This document shows positions 46,758-56,842 of a DNA stretch of 64,000 nucleotides, one piece after another. The number at the start of each line of letters is the position of its first letter. Position 1 is the first letter of the stretch. The stretch is from the NCBI RefSeq assembly GCF_017051705.1, contig NZ_JAFIDJ010000002.1, forward strand, positions 516,384 through 580,383, read 5' to 3'. Under the pieces are notes generated by a model. The model ran no database searches and was not told the origin of the DNA. It saw only the letters and a program-made list of their open reading frames with translations. The position numbers and the translations under genes are program-made. Origin of the DNA: Algoriphagus lutimaris. Lineage in GTDB: Bacteria > Bacteroidota > Bacteroidia > Cytophagales > Cyclobacteriaceae.

Positions 46758-47245
46758 GAATCATGAGTTTTAATGGTTAAAAATTTTGAAATGAAAGGTA
46801 ATTTGAATGTAAAAAGCAGGACTTAGCTATTGTTTCAAATGCATTAGATATGGTTCCAAATCCAAAAAAATTAGGCTTAACTGTTTAATTGGTCACGAAG
46901 GATAGATTAAGGAAAAGCTGAATCAGATCAAAGATGAAAAACCGGTTTTTAAGCTAAAAATTTATCCATTTCTAAATTACCTATGGATCAACTACAAAAT
47001 AAAAAAAAGCCACAGTCTACAAGTCAATGGCTTTTTGAATTCTCTAATCTATGTTTATGTAGAAGCTAATGTAAAGACCTGCCTAAAACATTGGTTTATC
47101 TATTGATTCATAAACTTTAGACTTTGTTCCAATTCATTCAAAAAGTTGATTACGCCTGTTTTTTAATACAGAAAGAATAAATTCATAAGAATTTGAATCC
47201 TCTGATCAGCCTTGGAAAACCTGGTCTTTTGTTTAGAAAAAAGGA
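46758..47245. other. 488-base intergenic region between two minus-strand genes
   Basis: It should hold the promoter of the NHL-like gene. The only structure seen is the stem-loop at 47004-47036. The rest is AT-rich with no frame or repeat that I trust. Its length and the terminator indicate that the regulator gene and the NHL-like gene are separate transcripts. Confidence 0.55.
47004..47036 (-). terminator. Bidirectional stem-loop terminator
   Basis: AAAAAGCCA (47004-47012) and TGGCTTTTT (47028-47036) form a nine-base stem with a 15-base loop; the A and T ends give a U tract on either strand. It lies about 210 bases beyond the stop of the hybrid two-component gene. Confidence 0.75.
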
Positions 47246-50200
47246 TTACCCTTTTCTATAAAAGCTCGGTGCCTGCCCAAACTCTTTGATAAATTCCTGT
47301 GTAAAATGGCTGGGATTACTGTAGCCTACTTCATAGCCAATTTCAGAAATATTTAAACTAGAATTTTCTAAAAGTCTTATGGCCTCCTGCATACGAATGG
47401 TTCGGATCACCTGAGAGGTTGATTTATTAGTCAAAGCCTTCAGTTTGCGATGAAGCTGGGTCCGGCTGACGCCTAGCATTTTACAGATCTCCGAGATACC
47501 AAATTCTTCATTTCCCATTTCACTTTCTATGAGATCTCGGATTTTTTTAAGGAAGGCATCCTCTTTCAATTCAGAAGATGTCTTTGGCCCGGGTAGGGTC
47601 TTCAGCCCTTCATATCGGGTAATGAGTTTTTGTCGGACCTCTATCAATTTACGAAGCCTAATCTCCAACTCATTTTTATTAAAAGGCTTGGTCAGGTAAG
47701 CATCGGCTCCTGTTTCCAATCCGGCCAAACGGGAGTCCATGTCAGCCTTAGCGGTAAGTAGGATGATAGGGATATGACTGGTTCGTTCATCGTTTTTTAA
47801 CCTTTCCACCACTTCAAAGCCGTCCTTTTCTGGCATCATTACGTCGGAGACGATAATATCCGGGATTATTTCAATAGCCAGGTGAATTCCTTGAAGACCA
47901 TTTCTTGCTTTCTGAATTCGATAGTGTCCCCTGAGGCAAAGTTCCAAATAACCTAAAATATCCTCATGGTCTTCGATAAGCAATGCGAGTGGAAGGCTTT
48001 CATCGTAATTTTCTTCCACCCCAATTGCGGAGGCTTTTAGTGTATCCTTGACAAAAGGCTTTGAATTTTGGGTCAATTCAACCGCAGAACCTTTGGGAGC
48101 GTGGTTTCGGATGGGTAGCCTAAGCGTAAATTCTGAACCTTTTCCAAGCTGACTGCTAGCCTCAATAGTTCCTGCCATGAGTTCGACGAGTTCTTTGGTA
48201 AGTGCCAATCCAATTCCACTACCTTCCTCAGTTCTGGTGGCGGAGTCATCCACCTGAAAAAATCGGTCAAAAATCCGCGATAATTGTTCAGAGGGTATTC
48301 CTTTACCTGTATCGACAACCCTCAATTCAAGCATATCTTCTCCTTCTTTAACCCTGATTTTTTCCATCTTGAGGTAGATGTTTCCACCGGATGGAGTGAA
48401 TTTGATCGCATTGCCTATGAGGTTAGAAAAAATGATTTGAATTTTTTCCGGATCAAAGTCCATACGCAAGGTCTCTAAGTCTGTAAAAAAGTGTATCCGG
48501 ATATCCTTAGAGTCTGAATAAGAGTGAAAGGATTCTGTCAAATAGTGTAAATACTCCAAAATATCATCATGGATCATTTTTGCAGTTAAAACCCCAGATT
48601 GAAGTTTGGACAAATCCAGGATCTGATTGACCAGCCTTAATAATTGGACACCATTCCGCTTGATCATAGGCAATCCATCCCTCAAGTTTTCCACCGTCGG
48701 GTGACTCAATATATAGTCTGAAATCCCTAAAATTACAGTTAAGGGGGTTCGGAATTCATGGGTCAAATTGGTATAGATTCTGGTTTTAAACTGATCCAAT
48801 TCCTTTAGCTGGATCACTTCAGCTTGGGCCAGTTTTCTTCTCAACAAAAAGCTATAAATAAAGTAAAGGATCAAAAACATCACTAAGCCATACCCCAGCC
48901 ATGCCCACCATTGGGTAAACCATGGCGGCCTAATTGTAATAGGTATGGATCGCTGACCCAGCTTTCCGTATCGATTTGTAGCAAGGACATGAAAAATATA
49001 GTCTCCCGGGGGTATGGAATAATAATTGGCAGTATAGGATGAGCCGCTTCTCCAGTTTTGATCAAAGTTTTCCAGCTTATAGCGGAGGTTTTTCTCAGAT
49101 TCCTCAGTCACGAAATCAATAATGCCAAATTCAAGGGTAAAGGTGTTTTGATTGTATGCCAATTGAATCTCATTAGTTTCATTGAGATGCTTCGGAAGGA
49201 TTTTTTTATCCGTTTGGGATGAAATATTACGGTCACCCAGAAAAAAAGCAGAGAAATACGGAATAGGCTCATCGGGATATTGCTTTTCCAATTCTCCCGG
49301 ATAGAAAGAAAAATACCCTGAAGCATTTCCGACAAAAATCTCCTTTTCCTTGGAAATAAATGCATTTTTAGAGTAAAATCCAGTCTCGTTAGGTTTTTTC
49401 CAACTGTACCCAAAAAGGGCTGCGTTATTAGTTTCGGGATCCAATCGAATGAACCCAATATCTGTGTACAACCAAAGAAATTTTGAATCATCCTCAACTA
49501 ATCCTGTGATGAGAAGCAAATCTGTAATTAGACCGGTATTGTCGTAGTACCGATTAAAAATTCCTGTTTCCGGATCTAATAAAAAAAATCCTGACCTGTA
49601 GGAACTGGCCCAAATTCGCTTTTTGCTATCTTCAAAAATTTCGATAATACGCACCCCTGTACTATCTAAAAATCTTTCAAAATCAGCTGATTCTTTGCGA
49701 AAGAGGTTAATGCCATTACCTGTACCTACCCAAACTCTTCCATTGGAATCTTGAAGGAGACTATGCACATCGAATGCGCTTAAACTGTTGGGATTGTTTG
49801 GGTTAGGGGTAAAATGCTTAAATTTTCCGCTTTTTGAATTGAACAGGTCAAGTCCGCGATTTGTGCCTATCCAGATAGTATCCTCACCGATAGGCAAAAT
49901 GACATGTTGAAACGAAGAGGAAAGACCGTTTTTACCCTTCTCCTCCGGTCCATATAGCTTGTAGGTCATTGTCTGTCGATCGAAAAAGTACGCTCCACCC
50001 CATCGGTTGGCGACCCATAAATTGTATGCTTTGTCAAATTTTAGATCATTTATTGTTACTGATCTCAATGTATTTTGGACAAAAGTGAAAAAACTATCCC
50101 TTGATTGGTTCAAGTCATGGCCAAACACGCCTTGCCCGGTGCCAATCCAAACGCCAGTTTCTTGGTCTTGGGCAAAGACCATTGCTCGTGTTCCGATAGG

Positions 50201-51349
50201 GGTATGTTCAAAATTATTTTTAAAAGTGGAGATTTGAAACAACACTTGATTCTCTGTCTCGGGCTCCCATCCCGAAACCCATATAAGATTATCCTTGGTT
50301 TTCAGCAAGGACCGAAAGTCATTTTTCTCCATGTAATTCGGTCCAATTCCCGAAATCCCAAAAAACTCAATGGTCTTCGATTTCGGATTGTAGCGGTTGA
50401 TTCCTCCCGCATAAGTTCCGATCCAAATACACCCTTGAGAATCTTCATTGATAAAGCTAATGTGATCTACTGCATAGCGAGCGTTTGGGTTGACAGGTGG
50501 ACGGGAGAATGCATGTGGATTGTTAGGGACGTTGGGCAATCGTTGGAATGTACCTTGTTCCCGGTCCATGATATGGAGTCCATCCCCATCTGAACCGACG
50601 TAAAAATTACCTTTGCTGTCTTCAAACATAGCCCGAATCCTATTTCCAACCAGTGACTTCGGGTCTTCCGGATCATGTGTAAAATGAGTAATCAAACCGG
50701 ATTCTTTTTCAAAATGGTACAAACCTGATGAATGATAATCATTAGGATCGAAAGGGTCGCCTGCGCCAATCCAAATCCGTCCGGCATGATCCTCATAGAT
50801 ACTTCTTACTGTTGCCTCGGTAATGGAACGACCAGCAGGTGTGTCGTCTTGTATATGAACAAAATGCCCGGTCTTCCTGTCCAAGGTATCGAGTCCTTTT
50901 GCTGTTCCAATCCATAAGGTACCCGAGCGATCTTCCAGAAGAGCATTTACCCGATTGTCACGAAGACTAGTGGTATCGCTTGAATCATGTTCGTAATGTG
51001 TGAAAGTTTCAGTAGCAGGATCAAGTCTATCCAAGCCCTCAAAAGAGCTCCCAATCCAGATAATCCCACCTTTTCCTGCATATAGGCATTCCAGCCGGTT
51101 GGTATGAAGGGAGCTGCTGTCATTTGGATTGGACTTAAAATACTTTTTATTCGTCCCATCGTATCTTACCAAACCATTGTAGTTGTCCGCAAGCCAGATA
51201 AAGCCCTTATCGTCCTGGCACATTCCCATAATATTGGTATGATTTGGATCAAAAATGAAAGGCACAGGAGAGATTTTAACCTCCTGACCAGTCGTAAGAA
51301 AAGAGGTTAAGAAAAAAATAATTAGAAAAAATAACCTAGCGCTTCTCAT
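47246..51349 (-). CDS. Hybrid two-component system regulator (HTCS)
   Basis: A 1367-residue one-chain sensor-regulator. After a signal peptide come two-component-regulator propeller repeats (about residues 30-720; for example DRSGTLWIGTAKGLDTLD, DSNGRVWVGTGNGINLF), then a Y_Y_Y domain (about 730-805, PPGDYIFHVLATNRYGKLG), one TM helix (about 812-835), HisKA with phospho-acceptor His864 (THEFRTPL), HATPase (ATP lid with GSGIGLALTKELVELM), a receiver with Asp1169 (IIVSDVMMP) and an AraC-type HTH at the C-terminus. HTCS proteins usually sense glycan fragments in the periplasm and activate nearby use genes. The local target is not obvious; the NHL-like or VPS10-like genes are candidates. Confidence 0.95.
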   Translation of the reverse strand: MRSARLFFLIIFFLTSFLTTGQEVKISPVPFIFDPNHTNIMGMCQDDKGFIWLADNYNGLVRYDGTNKKYFKSNPNDSSSLHTNRLECLYAGKGGIIWIGSSFEGLDRLDPATETFTHYEHDSSDTTSLRDNRVNALLEDRSGTLWIGTAKGLDTLDRKTGHFVHIQDDTPAGRSITEATVRSIYEDHAGRIWIGAGDPFDPNDYHSSGLYHFEKESGLITHFTHDPEDPKSLVGNRIRAMFEDSKGNFYVGSDGDGLHIMDREQGTFQRLPNVPNNPHAFSRPPVNPNARYAVDHISFINEDSQGCIWIGTYAGGINRYNPKSKTIEFFGISGIGPNYMEKNDFRSLLKTKDNLIWVSGWEPETENQVLFQISTFKNNFEHTPIGTRAMVFAQDQETGVWIGTGQGVFGHDLNQSRDSFFTFVQNTLRSVTINDLKFDKAYNLWVANRWGGAYFFDRQTMTYKLYGPEEKGKNGLSSSFQHVILPIGEDTIWIGTNRGLDLFNSKSGKFKHFTPNPNNPNSLSAFDVHSLLQDSNGRVWVGTGNGINLFRKESADFERFLDSTGVRIIEIFEDSKKRIWASSYRSGFFLLDPETGIFNRYYDNTGLITDLLLITGLVEDDSKFLWLYTDIGFIRLDPETNNAALFGYSWKKPNETGFYSKNAFISKEKEIFVGNASGYFSFYPGELEKQYPDEPIPYFSAFFLGDRNISSQTDKKILPKHLNETNEIQLAYNQNTFTLEFGIIDFVTEESEKNLRYKLENFDQNWRSGSSYTANYYSIPPGDYIFHVLATNRYGKLGQRSIPITIRPPWFTQWWAWLGYGLVMFLILYFIYSFLLRRKLAQAEVIQLKELDQFKTRIYTNLTHEFRTPLTVILGISDYILSHPTVENLRDGLPMIKRNGVQLLRLVNQILDLSKLQSGVLTAKMIHDDILEYLHYLTESFHSYSDSKDIRIHFFTDLETLRMDFDPEKIQIIFSNLIGNAIKFTPSGGNIYLKMEKIRVKEGEDMLELRVVDTGKGIPSEQLSRIFDRFFQVDDSATRTEEGSGIGLALTKELVELMAGTIEASSQLGKGSEFTLRLPIRNHAPKGSAVELTQNSKPFVKDTLKASAIGVEENYDESLPLALLIEDHEDILGYLELCLRGHYRIQKARNGLQGIHLAIEIIPDIIVSDVMMPEKDGFEVVERLKNDERTSHIPIILLTAKADMDSRLAGLETGADAYLTKPFNKNELEIRLRKLIEVRQKLITRYEGLKTLPGPKTSSELKEDAFLKKIRDLIESEMGNEEFGISEICKMLGVSRTQLHRKLKALTNKSTSQVIRTIRMQEAIRLLENSSLNISEIGYEVGYSNPSHFTQEFIKEFGQAPSFYRKG

Positions 51350-51582
51350 CTACTTAAAACAATTAGCAATCAACAACTTAGCCCTATTATTTTTAATAGC
51401 AAAAAAAGGAATAGTGAGAATAAAAAAATCCCGCTGGAATTTCGGAAGAAACACCATATCAAAATCAGAACCCTTAAATCCATAAGGCCTCAAAAATCCA
51501 GCATCAAGTTATATCCATACTTTCCCTTAACTTACTTAAAGCTATGCAACTAGTTGACCTTTAATTCATTTCTTACCCATTT

Positions 51583-51727
51583 ATGATTCAATTTTTCTGG
51601 GAAACCCGTCAGAAAACTCCTCGAAGAAAATCCAGTGACTTATTTGCTCTCCATTATTCTAGGATTTATCGGCTGGTTTATATTGACTATATTCTCAGTG
51701 TTATTGATTTCGAAATTGTTGAACTAA
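51583..51727 (+). pseudogene. Chimeric remnant: DUF6090 N-cassette joined to channel C-terminus
   Basis: From ATG 51583 the sequence starts MIQFFWETRQK. Dropping one A from the AAAA run near 51612 restores RQKLLEENPVTYLL, the type A cassette. In that same corrected frame it continues IILGFIGWFILTIF then SVLLISKLLN and TAA. This matches the last 23 residues of the channel-like protein (IIQGFIGWFMLTIF, SVSLISQLLN). The piece therefore fuses about 26 codons of a DUF6090 gene with the end of the channel gene and has since been frameshifted. Confidence 0.85.
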
Positions 51728-51819
51728 GACGTCATTCCTGTCGGAGCAAAGCGGAATTCAGGTATCTTTTCCAGTGCCCCCATTGCTTATTGAGCGAAAC
51801 GAAATTCAAGAATCTACCC

Positions 51820-54800
51820 CTAGTTCTTGATCTCTAAAACTCTTCCTGGTGTCCATGGGGCTTGATTTGCGTCAAGCTCCGCATTGATGGCCGGTACATC
51901 AACCTCTATCAGTTGCTTCAGACTTGCAATGACTGGATTCAAATAGTTCTCTGCAATTCTTTTTACCTCTTTAGACGTAGTAGTGGGGTCGGTTAAACTG
52001 GTAGATCCGGAATAAATTGCTGTATTCACCCGACTACTTAGCGATGGCGCCTGATCGATTTCTAGTTCTCTTTTGATTGGATCCCCAAACATGGTCAGCT
52101 CAATCTCATCCAATACATTTTCCATGGCATCAATTTTTTCATCCAGAGAGGCACTTTTCACTACTCTTGCAGCTGCCTGGTAATATTTCAATGCTTCACG
52201 CAATTGATTATAAGAATTTCTCGCACCATTTGCTGATTTGGAAAGCTCCATTAGTTCCTGATGAAAAGCGAGCATAGCTGCGGGATCTGACATCGGGACG
52301 GTTTGGTTATCCAAGGTTTTTACTTCGAAGGATACCGCTTCTGTGAGTGGAGTTATTTCACCATTAATACTCTTTGCTAGCTCCACAGTATAGGTTCCAG
52401 GCAGCACCATAATTCCTGAAGGGAGGTCCTTCATGGGATCTGCGAGACTAGGATTCACTTGATCGATAGCAGGATACGTTAAATCCCAGTATACTCGATT
52501 AATTCCTTCAGTCGCACCGCTCCTAATCTCATTGACCACCTCACCATTTACATCTTTAATGGTGAAAATCAGGAAGGGTTTTTCTTCGTCTTGCTCAGCT
52601 TTTAGCTGCTCGTAGCTAGGATAGTAAACAGTCTCACCGGCTTTCCTTTTCTCTTCTTCAGTTTTCTTTCGCTCACTTTCAAGCGTAGGGTATTTCTCCT
52701 TCAGAAAATAAGTAAAAGCAGCTCCAAATGGGGGGTTTTCACCTAAATAGTAGGTCTCACCCTGAAATCCTTTTGGCCCTAACCAAGAGATGGTTTTACT
52801 TGCAGCAATGGGACTATATGGCTCGTACTGCAATGCTTCCGAAACGGGGAAAATATGTGCTTCTTTTTCTAAAAGCTCATTGGATAATTCGCGCAATGCG
52901 GAGTAATCATCCAGGATATAAAACCCCCTACCAAATGTACCCAATACCAGGTCCTTTTCTCTTTCCTGAATGTTAATGTCTCGTACAGCGATGGTGGGTA
53001 GTCCTTTTGATAGCTTTTGCCAATATTGTCCACCATCGAGCGAAGTATAACACCCAAACTCAGTACCAACAAATAATAAGTTTGCAGCTACAGGGTCTTC
53101 TGCAATAGCATAAACGGATCCTTTTTCGGGCAGATTAGCTTTAATGGTTGTCCAGCTTTTTCCCATATCCGTGCTTTTCAAGATATAGGGTTTAAAATCA
53201 CCTTGTTTGTGATTATTAAATGCCGCATAAACGGTATTCTTATCATGAGCAGAAGCGATGATTTCATTCACATAGGTCATGTCAGGCACGCCTGGAAATG
53301 AACTGTAGCGTGTCCAGCTCTCTCCTCCGTCTGTGGACACATGAATCAACCCGTCGTCTGTACCAGCGTAAAGTAAATTCTGATCAATTGGAGATTCTGC
53401 GATGGCCACAATGTTACCATAAGGTGTAGTCGATGCATGCTTTGCCACTGCATCCATAGGCCATACCTTGCCCATTACTTCTAGCTTGTTTCGATCTATT
53501 CCTCTAGTCAGATCACCACTCACTTCACGCCAGCTCTCGCCCATATCATCACTTCGATGTACTCGATCAGAAGCATAGTACAAACGTTTGTGGTCGTGAC
53601 TACTGACAAGTAAAGGTGCATCCCAATTCCAGGTATAGGAATAGTCTCCATCCAAAGGCTGTGGTACAATGTTCTTTGTCTGACCGGTTTTCCTGTCAAA
53701 TCTGGCCAGGTTACCATACTGCGATTGACTGTAAATAATATCTGGGTTTTCAGGATCCACATGTGGTTCAAAACCATCACCCAAGGTCGTCACGAACCAA
53801 TTGCGATTGCTGATTCCAGTAGTTTCAGTCGTTTGAGAAGGTCCACCGAATGTGAAATTGTCCTGTGTTCCTCCATAAACAAAATAGAAGGGATAGTCAT
53901 TGCTTACTCCTAGCTTATAAAACTGTGTCACTGGAAGATTTGGGAAGAAACGCCAAGTTTTTCCTCGATCCCATGACTCGTAAACTCCCCCATCATTTCC
54001 ATTCAGTAAATAATTTGGGTTCTTAGGATCAATCCACAGCGCATGATTATCGATGTGCTTGTTCTTCTCACCAACATTTTTGAATGCCTTACCTCCATCT
54101 TCAGAAACGGCTGCATAGGTATCCATCACATAGACAAGCTCTACATCTACCGGATCTGCTATCACCTCTTGGTAATAGAGTCCACTGGTTGTAAAGTCAC
54201 TTTGACGCACCCAGGATTCCCCAAGGTCTGTGGATTTATAAAACCCACCTTTATCTTCCTGTGCTTCCACTATGGCATAGATCACGTCTGGATTAGCAGG
54301 AGAAATATCCAGTCCAATTCGTCCTAAATCACCACTCGGAAGTCCATTGACAATCTTACGAAAATTCTCTCCTCCGTCTGTTGACTTGTAAACAGAGGAT
54401 TCGGGTCCACCACTGATGTAGGTAAACACATGGCGTCTCCTTTGGTGCGCCACTGCATAAATCACATTGGGGTTTCTAGGGTCGAGATGCACCTCATGAA
54501 TGCCTGTATGCTCATTGATATCCAAAATCTTTGTCCAAGTATCTCCTCCATCTATCGTTTTATATAATCCGCGATCACCTCCAGCACTCCAAAGCGGACC
54601 AGCAGCCGCTACATATACCACATCTGAATTGTTCGGATCAATGGCAATCATCCCAATGTGCTCTGAGTTTTTGAGCCCCTTATGCTCCCAGCTTTTTCCT
54701 CCATCCTTACTTTTATAAATCCCATCCCCATAGGCTACACTTCGCTGGTTATTGTTTTCTCCTGTTCCAACCCAGATGACGTTATGGTTATTGGGATCCA

Positions 54801-55113
54801 TCTCCACCACCCCGATGGAGTAAGAGCCCTCAGCTTCAAATACCGGATCAAAATTGAGCCCTTTGTTGGTGGTTTTCCAAACCCCTCCTGCGGCAACGCC
54901 CACATAAAATTCACTTGGATTGTCTGGGTTTACAGCAAAATCAGCGATCCTGCCCGAAGTGAAAGCAGGTCCTATAGATCTGAAGGAAAGACTATTCCAA
55001 TTGGTTTTATAAATGGCAGGTTTATCATCTTCCTTTTTTTGAGCTACTGCGAAAAAAGCAGAACCGGTAAGTAGTAGAAGCAACAGCGAAAAAGCGATGG
55101 TTTTTTGTAGCAT
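51820..55113 (-). CDS. VPS10/BNR-repeat propeller protein, exported
   Basis: A 1097-residue protein with a signal peptide (LLLLLLTGSAFFAVA before QKK). Sialidase-like BNR Asp-boxes recur through residues 60-700 (KTTNKGLNF, KSKDGGKSWEHKG, KTIDGGDTWTKIL, KSTDGGENFRKI, STDGGESWTRYS, KSTDMGKSWTTI), which predict a large beta-propeller as in VPS10/sortilin and the 'WD40/YVTN/BNR-like' glycosidase-annotated proteins. The C-terminal part has FTIKDVNGEVVNEIRSG and RVYWDLTYP beta-sandwich motifs and a helical end. The common label glycosyl hydrolase is not supported by any visible active site. A paralogue starts at the right edge of the window. Confidence 0.85.
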   Translation of the reverse strand: MLQKTIAFSLLLLLLTGSAFFAVAQKKEDDKPAIYKTNWNSLSFRSIGPAFTSGRIADFAVNPDNPSEFYVGVAAGGVWKTTNKGLNFDPVFEAEGSYSIGVVEMDPNNHNVIWVGTGENNNQRSVAYGDGIYKSKDGGKSWEHKGLKNSEHIGMIAIDPNNSDVVYVAAAGPLWSAGGDRGLYKTIDGGDTWTKILDINEHTGIHEVHLDPRNPNVIYAVAHQRRRHVFTYISGGPESSVYKSTDGGENFRKIVNGLPSGDLGRIGLDISPANPDVIYAIVEAQEDKGGFYKSTDLGESWVRQSDFTTSGLYYQEVIADPVDVELVYVMDTYAAVSEDGGKAFKNVGEKNKHIDNHALWIDPKNPNYLLNGNDGGVYESWDRGKTWRFFPNLPVTQFYKLGVSNDYPFYFVYGGTQDNFTFGGPSQTTETTGISNRNWFVTTLGDGFEPHVDPENPDIIYSQSQYGNLARFDRKTGQTKNIVPQPLDGDYSYTWNWDAPLLVSSHDHKRLYYASDRVHRSDDMGESWREVSGDLTRGIDRNKLEVMGKVWPMDAVAKHASTTPYGNIVAIAESPIDQNLLYAGTDDGLIHVSTDGGESWTRYSSFPGVPDMTYVNEIIASAHDKNTVYAAFNNHKQGDFKPYILKSTDMGKSWTTIKANLPEKGSVYAIAEDPVAANLLFVGTEFGCYTSLDGGQYWQKLSKGLPTIAVRDINIQEREKDLVLGTFGRGFYILDDYSALRELSNELLEKEAHIFPVSEALQYEPYSPIAASKTISWLGPKGFQGETYYLGENPPFGAAFTYFLKEKYPTLESERKKTEEEKRKAGETVYYPSYEQLKAEQDEEKPFLIFTIKDVNGEVVNEIRSGATEGINRVYWDLTYPAIDQVNPSLADPMKDLPSGIMVLPGTYTVELAKSINGEITPLTEAVSFEVKTLDNQTVPMSDPAAMLAFHQELMELSKSANGARNSYNQLREALKYYQAAARVVKSASLDEKIDAMENVLDEIELTMFGDPIKRELEIDQAPSLSSRVNTAIYSGSTSLTDPTTTSKEVKRIAENYLNPVIASLKQLIEVDVPAINAELDANQAPWTPGRVLEIKN

Positions 55114-55367
55114 AAGAAGTTACTTAGGTCAGTAGTATAGAGGAAGTTATAAAAATTCTTAGAAAATAGCAGGTTTCTCTACCCAAAAGGCCAGCCTGAA
55201 CCAAAATGGGTAGCAATCATTGGGGATCGCAAATTTCACTTTGGATACCAAAAAATGGTGCTAATTCCCACCAATTCCCTAGTATTAGTTATCCGATAAT
55301 CTGCAGGATACAAAAACAAATGCTAGAAATTCTTAACTTCAACGAAAGCGAAACTCACCCAGTTTGA

Positions 55368-56108
55368 ATGATCTCATTTTTTAGAAAAATCCGCCAGAAA
55401 CTTCTTCAGCAAAATCGTCTGACCCGATACATGTTGTACGCTGTGGGCGAAATTGTGCTGGTCGTAATTGGTATATTGATCGCATTGAGTATCAATAACT
55501 GGAACGATCAGAAAAAAGCACGAGATTTTGAAGTTAAAATGCTTGGTGAACTTCAAAGCACTCTTAGAGCTGACCTTAATTATATTGAAAACCACTTATT
55601 GGGAAATCGAAATCAAGCAGAATTAGACGCGATTGACTATTTCAGCGACCTACTTAAAAAAGTGAATAGAGACACTGACTCCTTGAGATACCATTGGTCA
55701 AGGTTAGCATATGGGCAAAATTTTCGAATGAACTTAGGCCCCTATGAGAGCCTTAAATCTATTGGTGTAGAAAAGATTAGCAATGATTCCCTGAGGTACC
55801 AGATCGTTCGCTTTTATGACTTTATTTTTCCAAGAAATAGAGATTTGATTCAAACGGCTCAAGATAGAGTTGAACTTGATGATGACCGCCTAGCCCAACT
55901 AATGGACAACATGACCTATGAGCTGGTAGATGACGAGGTAATCATTGATCGGCCAATCCCAGATCCATCCATTATATATAACCCTATATTTCTAGAAGTA
56001 CTCAGAAATGCGCAGAGGAGAACCTCATGGACAATCCAGCACACCAATGCGGTAATTGAGGAACTAAATTTTTTACTGGGAAAAATATATGACGAATTAA
56101 ATAAGTAG
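55368..56108 (+). CDS. DUF6090 protein A15, N-type A start with C-type helix end, C-class YD
   Basis: 246 residues; first gene of the second array, 254 bases from the divergent VPS10-like gene. It starts as type A ([20 protein letters not shown]), but its helix ends LIALSINNWND, as in the two type C genes that follow, not [11 protein letters not shown]. The core motif GPYESLKSIGVEKISNDSLR and the following RFYDFIFPRNRDLI also match type C genes. It reads as a type C gene whose first 20 codons are of type A. The stop is directly followed by the next ATG. Confidence 0.82.
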   Translation: MISFFRKIRQKLLQQNRLTRYMLYAVGEIVLVVIGILIALSINNWNDQKKARDFEVKMLGELQSTLRADLNYIENHLLGNRNQAELDAIDYFSDLLKKVNRDTDSLRYHWSRLAYGQNFRMNLGPYESLKSIGVEKISNDSLRYQIVRFYDFIFPRNRDLIQTAQDRVELDDDRLAQLMDNMTYELVDDEVIIDRPIPDPSIIYNPIFLEVLRNAQRRTSWTIQHTNAVIEELNFLLGKIYDELNK

Positions 56109-56840
56109 ATGCTCAACTTCCTCCGTAATCTCAGACGAAAAAATATGAATACCAAGTACTTTAAATATGCTTTGGGTGAGATAATACTAGTTGTTATCGG
56201 AATCCTGATTGCTTTAAGCATCAACAATTGGAGCGAAAATAGAAAGGAAAGAAAGTTTGAGAAGAAAATGCTTGCAGAAATACAATTGGCGCTTGAGAAC
56301 GATATCGACTATTTTAATCGTTGTATCGCACGATTAGAAAGACTGGATTCATCAGTTGAGGTCATGCTAACGCTCATAGAGCAAAAGGCAACTTTTGTAG
56401 ACTCCATGTATGATCAACCAAACCAGAGGTCATATAATTTGGCTACAGGCATCTTATATCGATATAATCCCGGACCCTACGAAGCATTGAAAGCTACCGG
56501 TGTTGATAAGATCAGAAATGAGGTTTTGCGAAAAGAACTCATCAACTTGTATGATTTTGAATATCCCCGCCATGAAGAAATAGTGAAGTATTACGATCAA
56601 GATTACAAGGATCAAACAGATCGATTCTTTGCATTCCAATCTCCCCCATTTATTGAAAACAGAAATGGAGAAAGATTTATACTAACAAAATTTCCATCAG
56701 ACCTTTTACAAAAACCTGAATTCCTTCTCTTACTAGATGATATTAGAGCTCGAGCTCGACTTGAGTTAAATATGTTTAACAATTTTATCCCCGAGCAGAA
56801 CAGTGTATTGAAGCTTTTAAAAAAAGAATTAGAAGAATAA
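56109..56840 (+). CDS. DUF6090 protein C1, N-type C, C-class YD
   Basis: 243 residues. N-terminus MLNFLRNLRRKNMNTKYFKY then [20 protein letters not shown]. Core motif PYEALKATGVDKIRNEVLRK followed by NLYDFEYPRHEEIV. Second Met (codon 13, MNTKYFKY) is an alternative start. The membrane-helix DNA is identical to that of the next gene over 83 bases. Confidence 0.82.
   Translation: MLNFLRNLRRKNMNTKYFKYALGEIILVVIGILIALSINNWSENRKERKFEKKMLAEIQLALENDIDYFNRCIARLERLDSSVEVMLTLIEQKATFVDSMYDQPNQRSYNLATGILYRYNPGPYEALKATGVDKIRNEVLRKELINLYDFEYPRHEEIVKYYDQDYKDQTDRFFAFQSPPFIENRNGERFILTKFPSDLLQKPEFLLLLDDIRARARLELNMFNNFIPEQNSVLKLLKKELEE
56142..56224 (+). repeat. 83-base exact repeat, copy 1 (membrane cassette)
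   Basis: Identical base for base to 56876-56958. It covers codons for NMNTKYFKYALGEIILVV and the rest of the membrane helix to ALSI. Identity stops abruptly on both sides. Confidence 0.9.
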
Positions 56841-56842
56841 TT

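Noticed and set aside
51820-55113. Glycosyl hydrolase (sialidase) function for the BNR-repeat proteins
   Set aside because: Asp-boxes are structural. No sialidase Arg triad or catalytic Tyr/Glu/Asp arrangement could be recognised.
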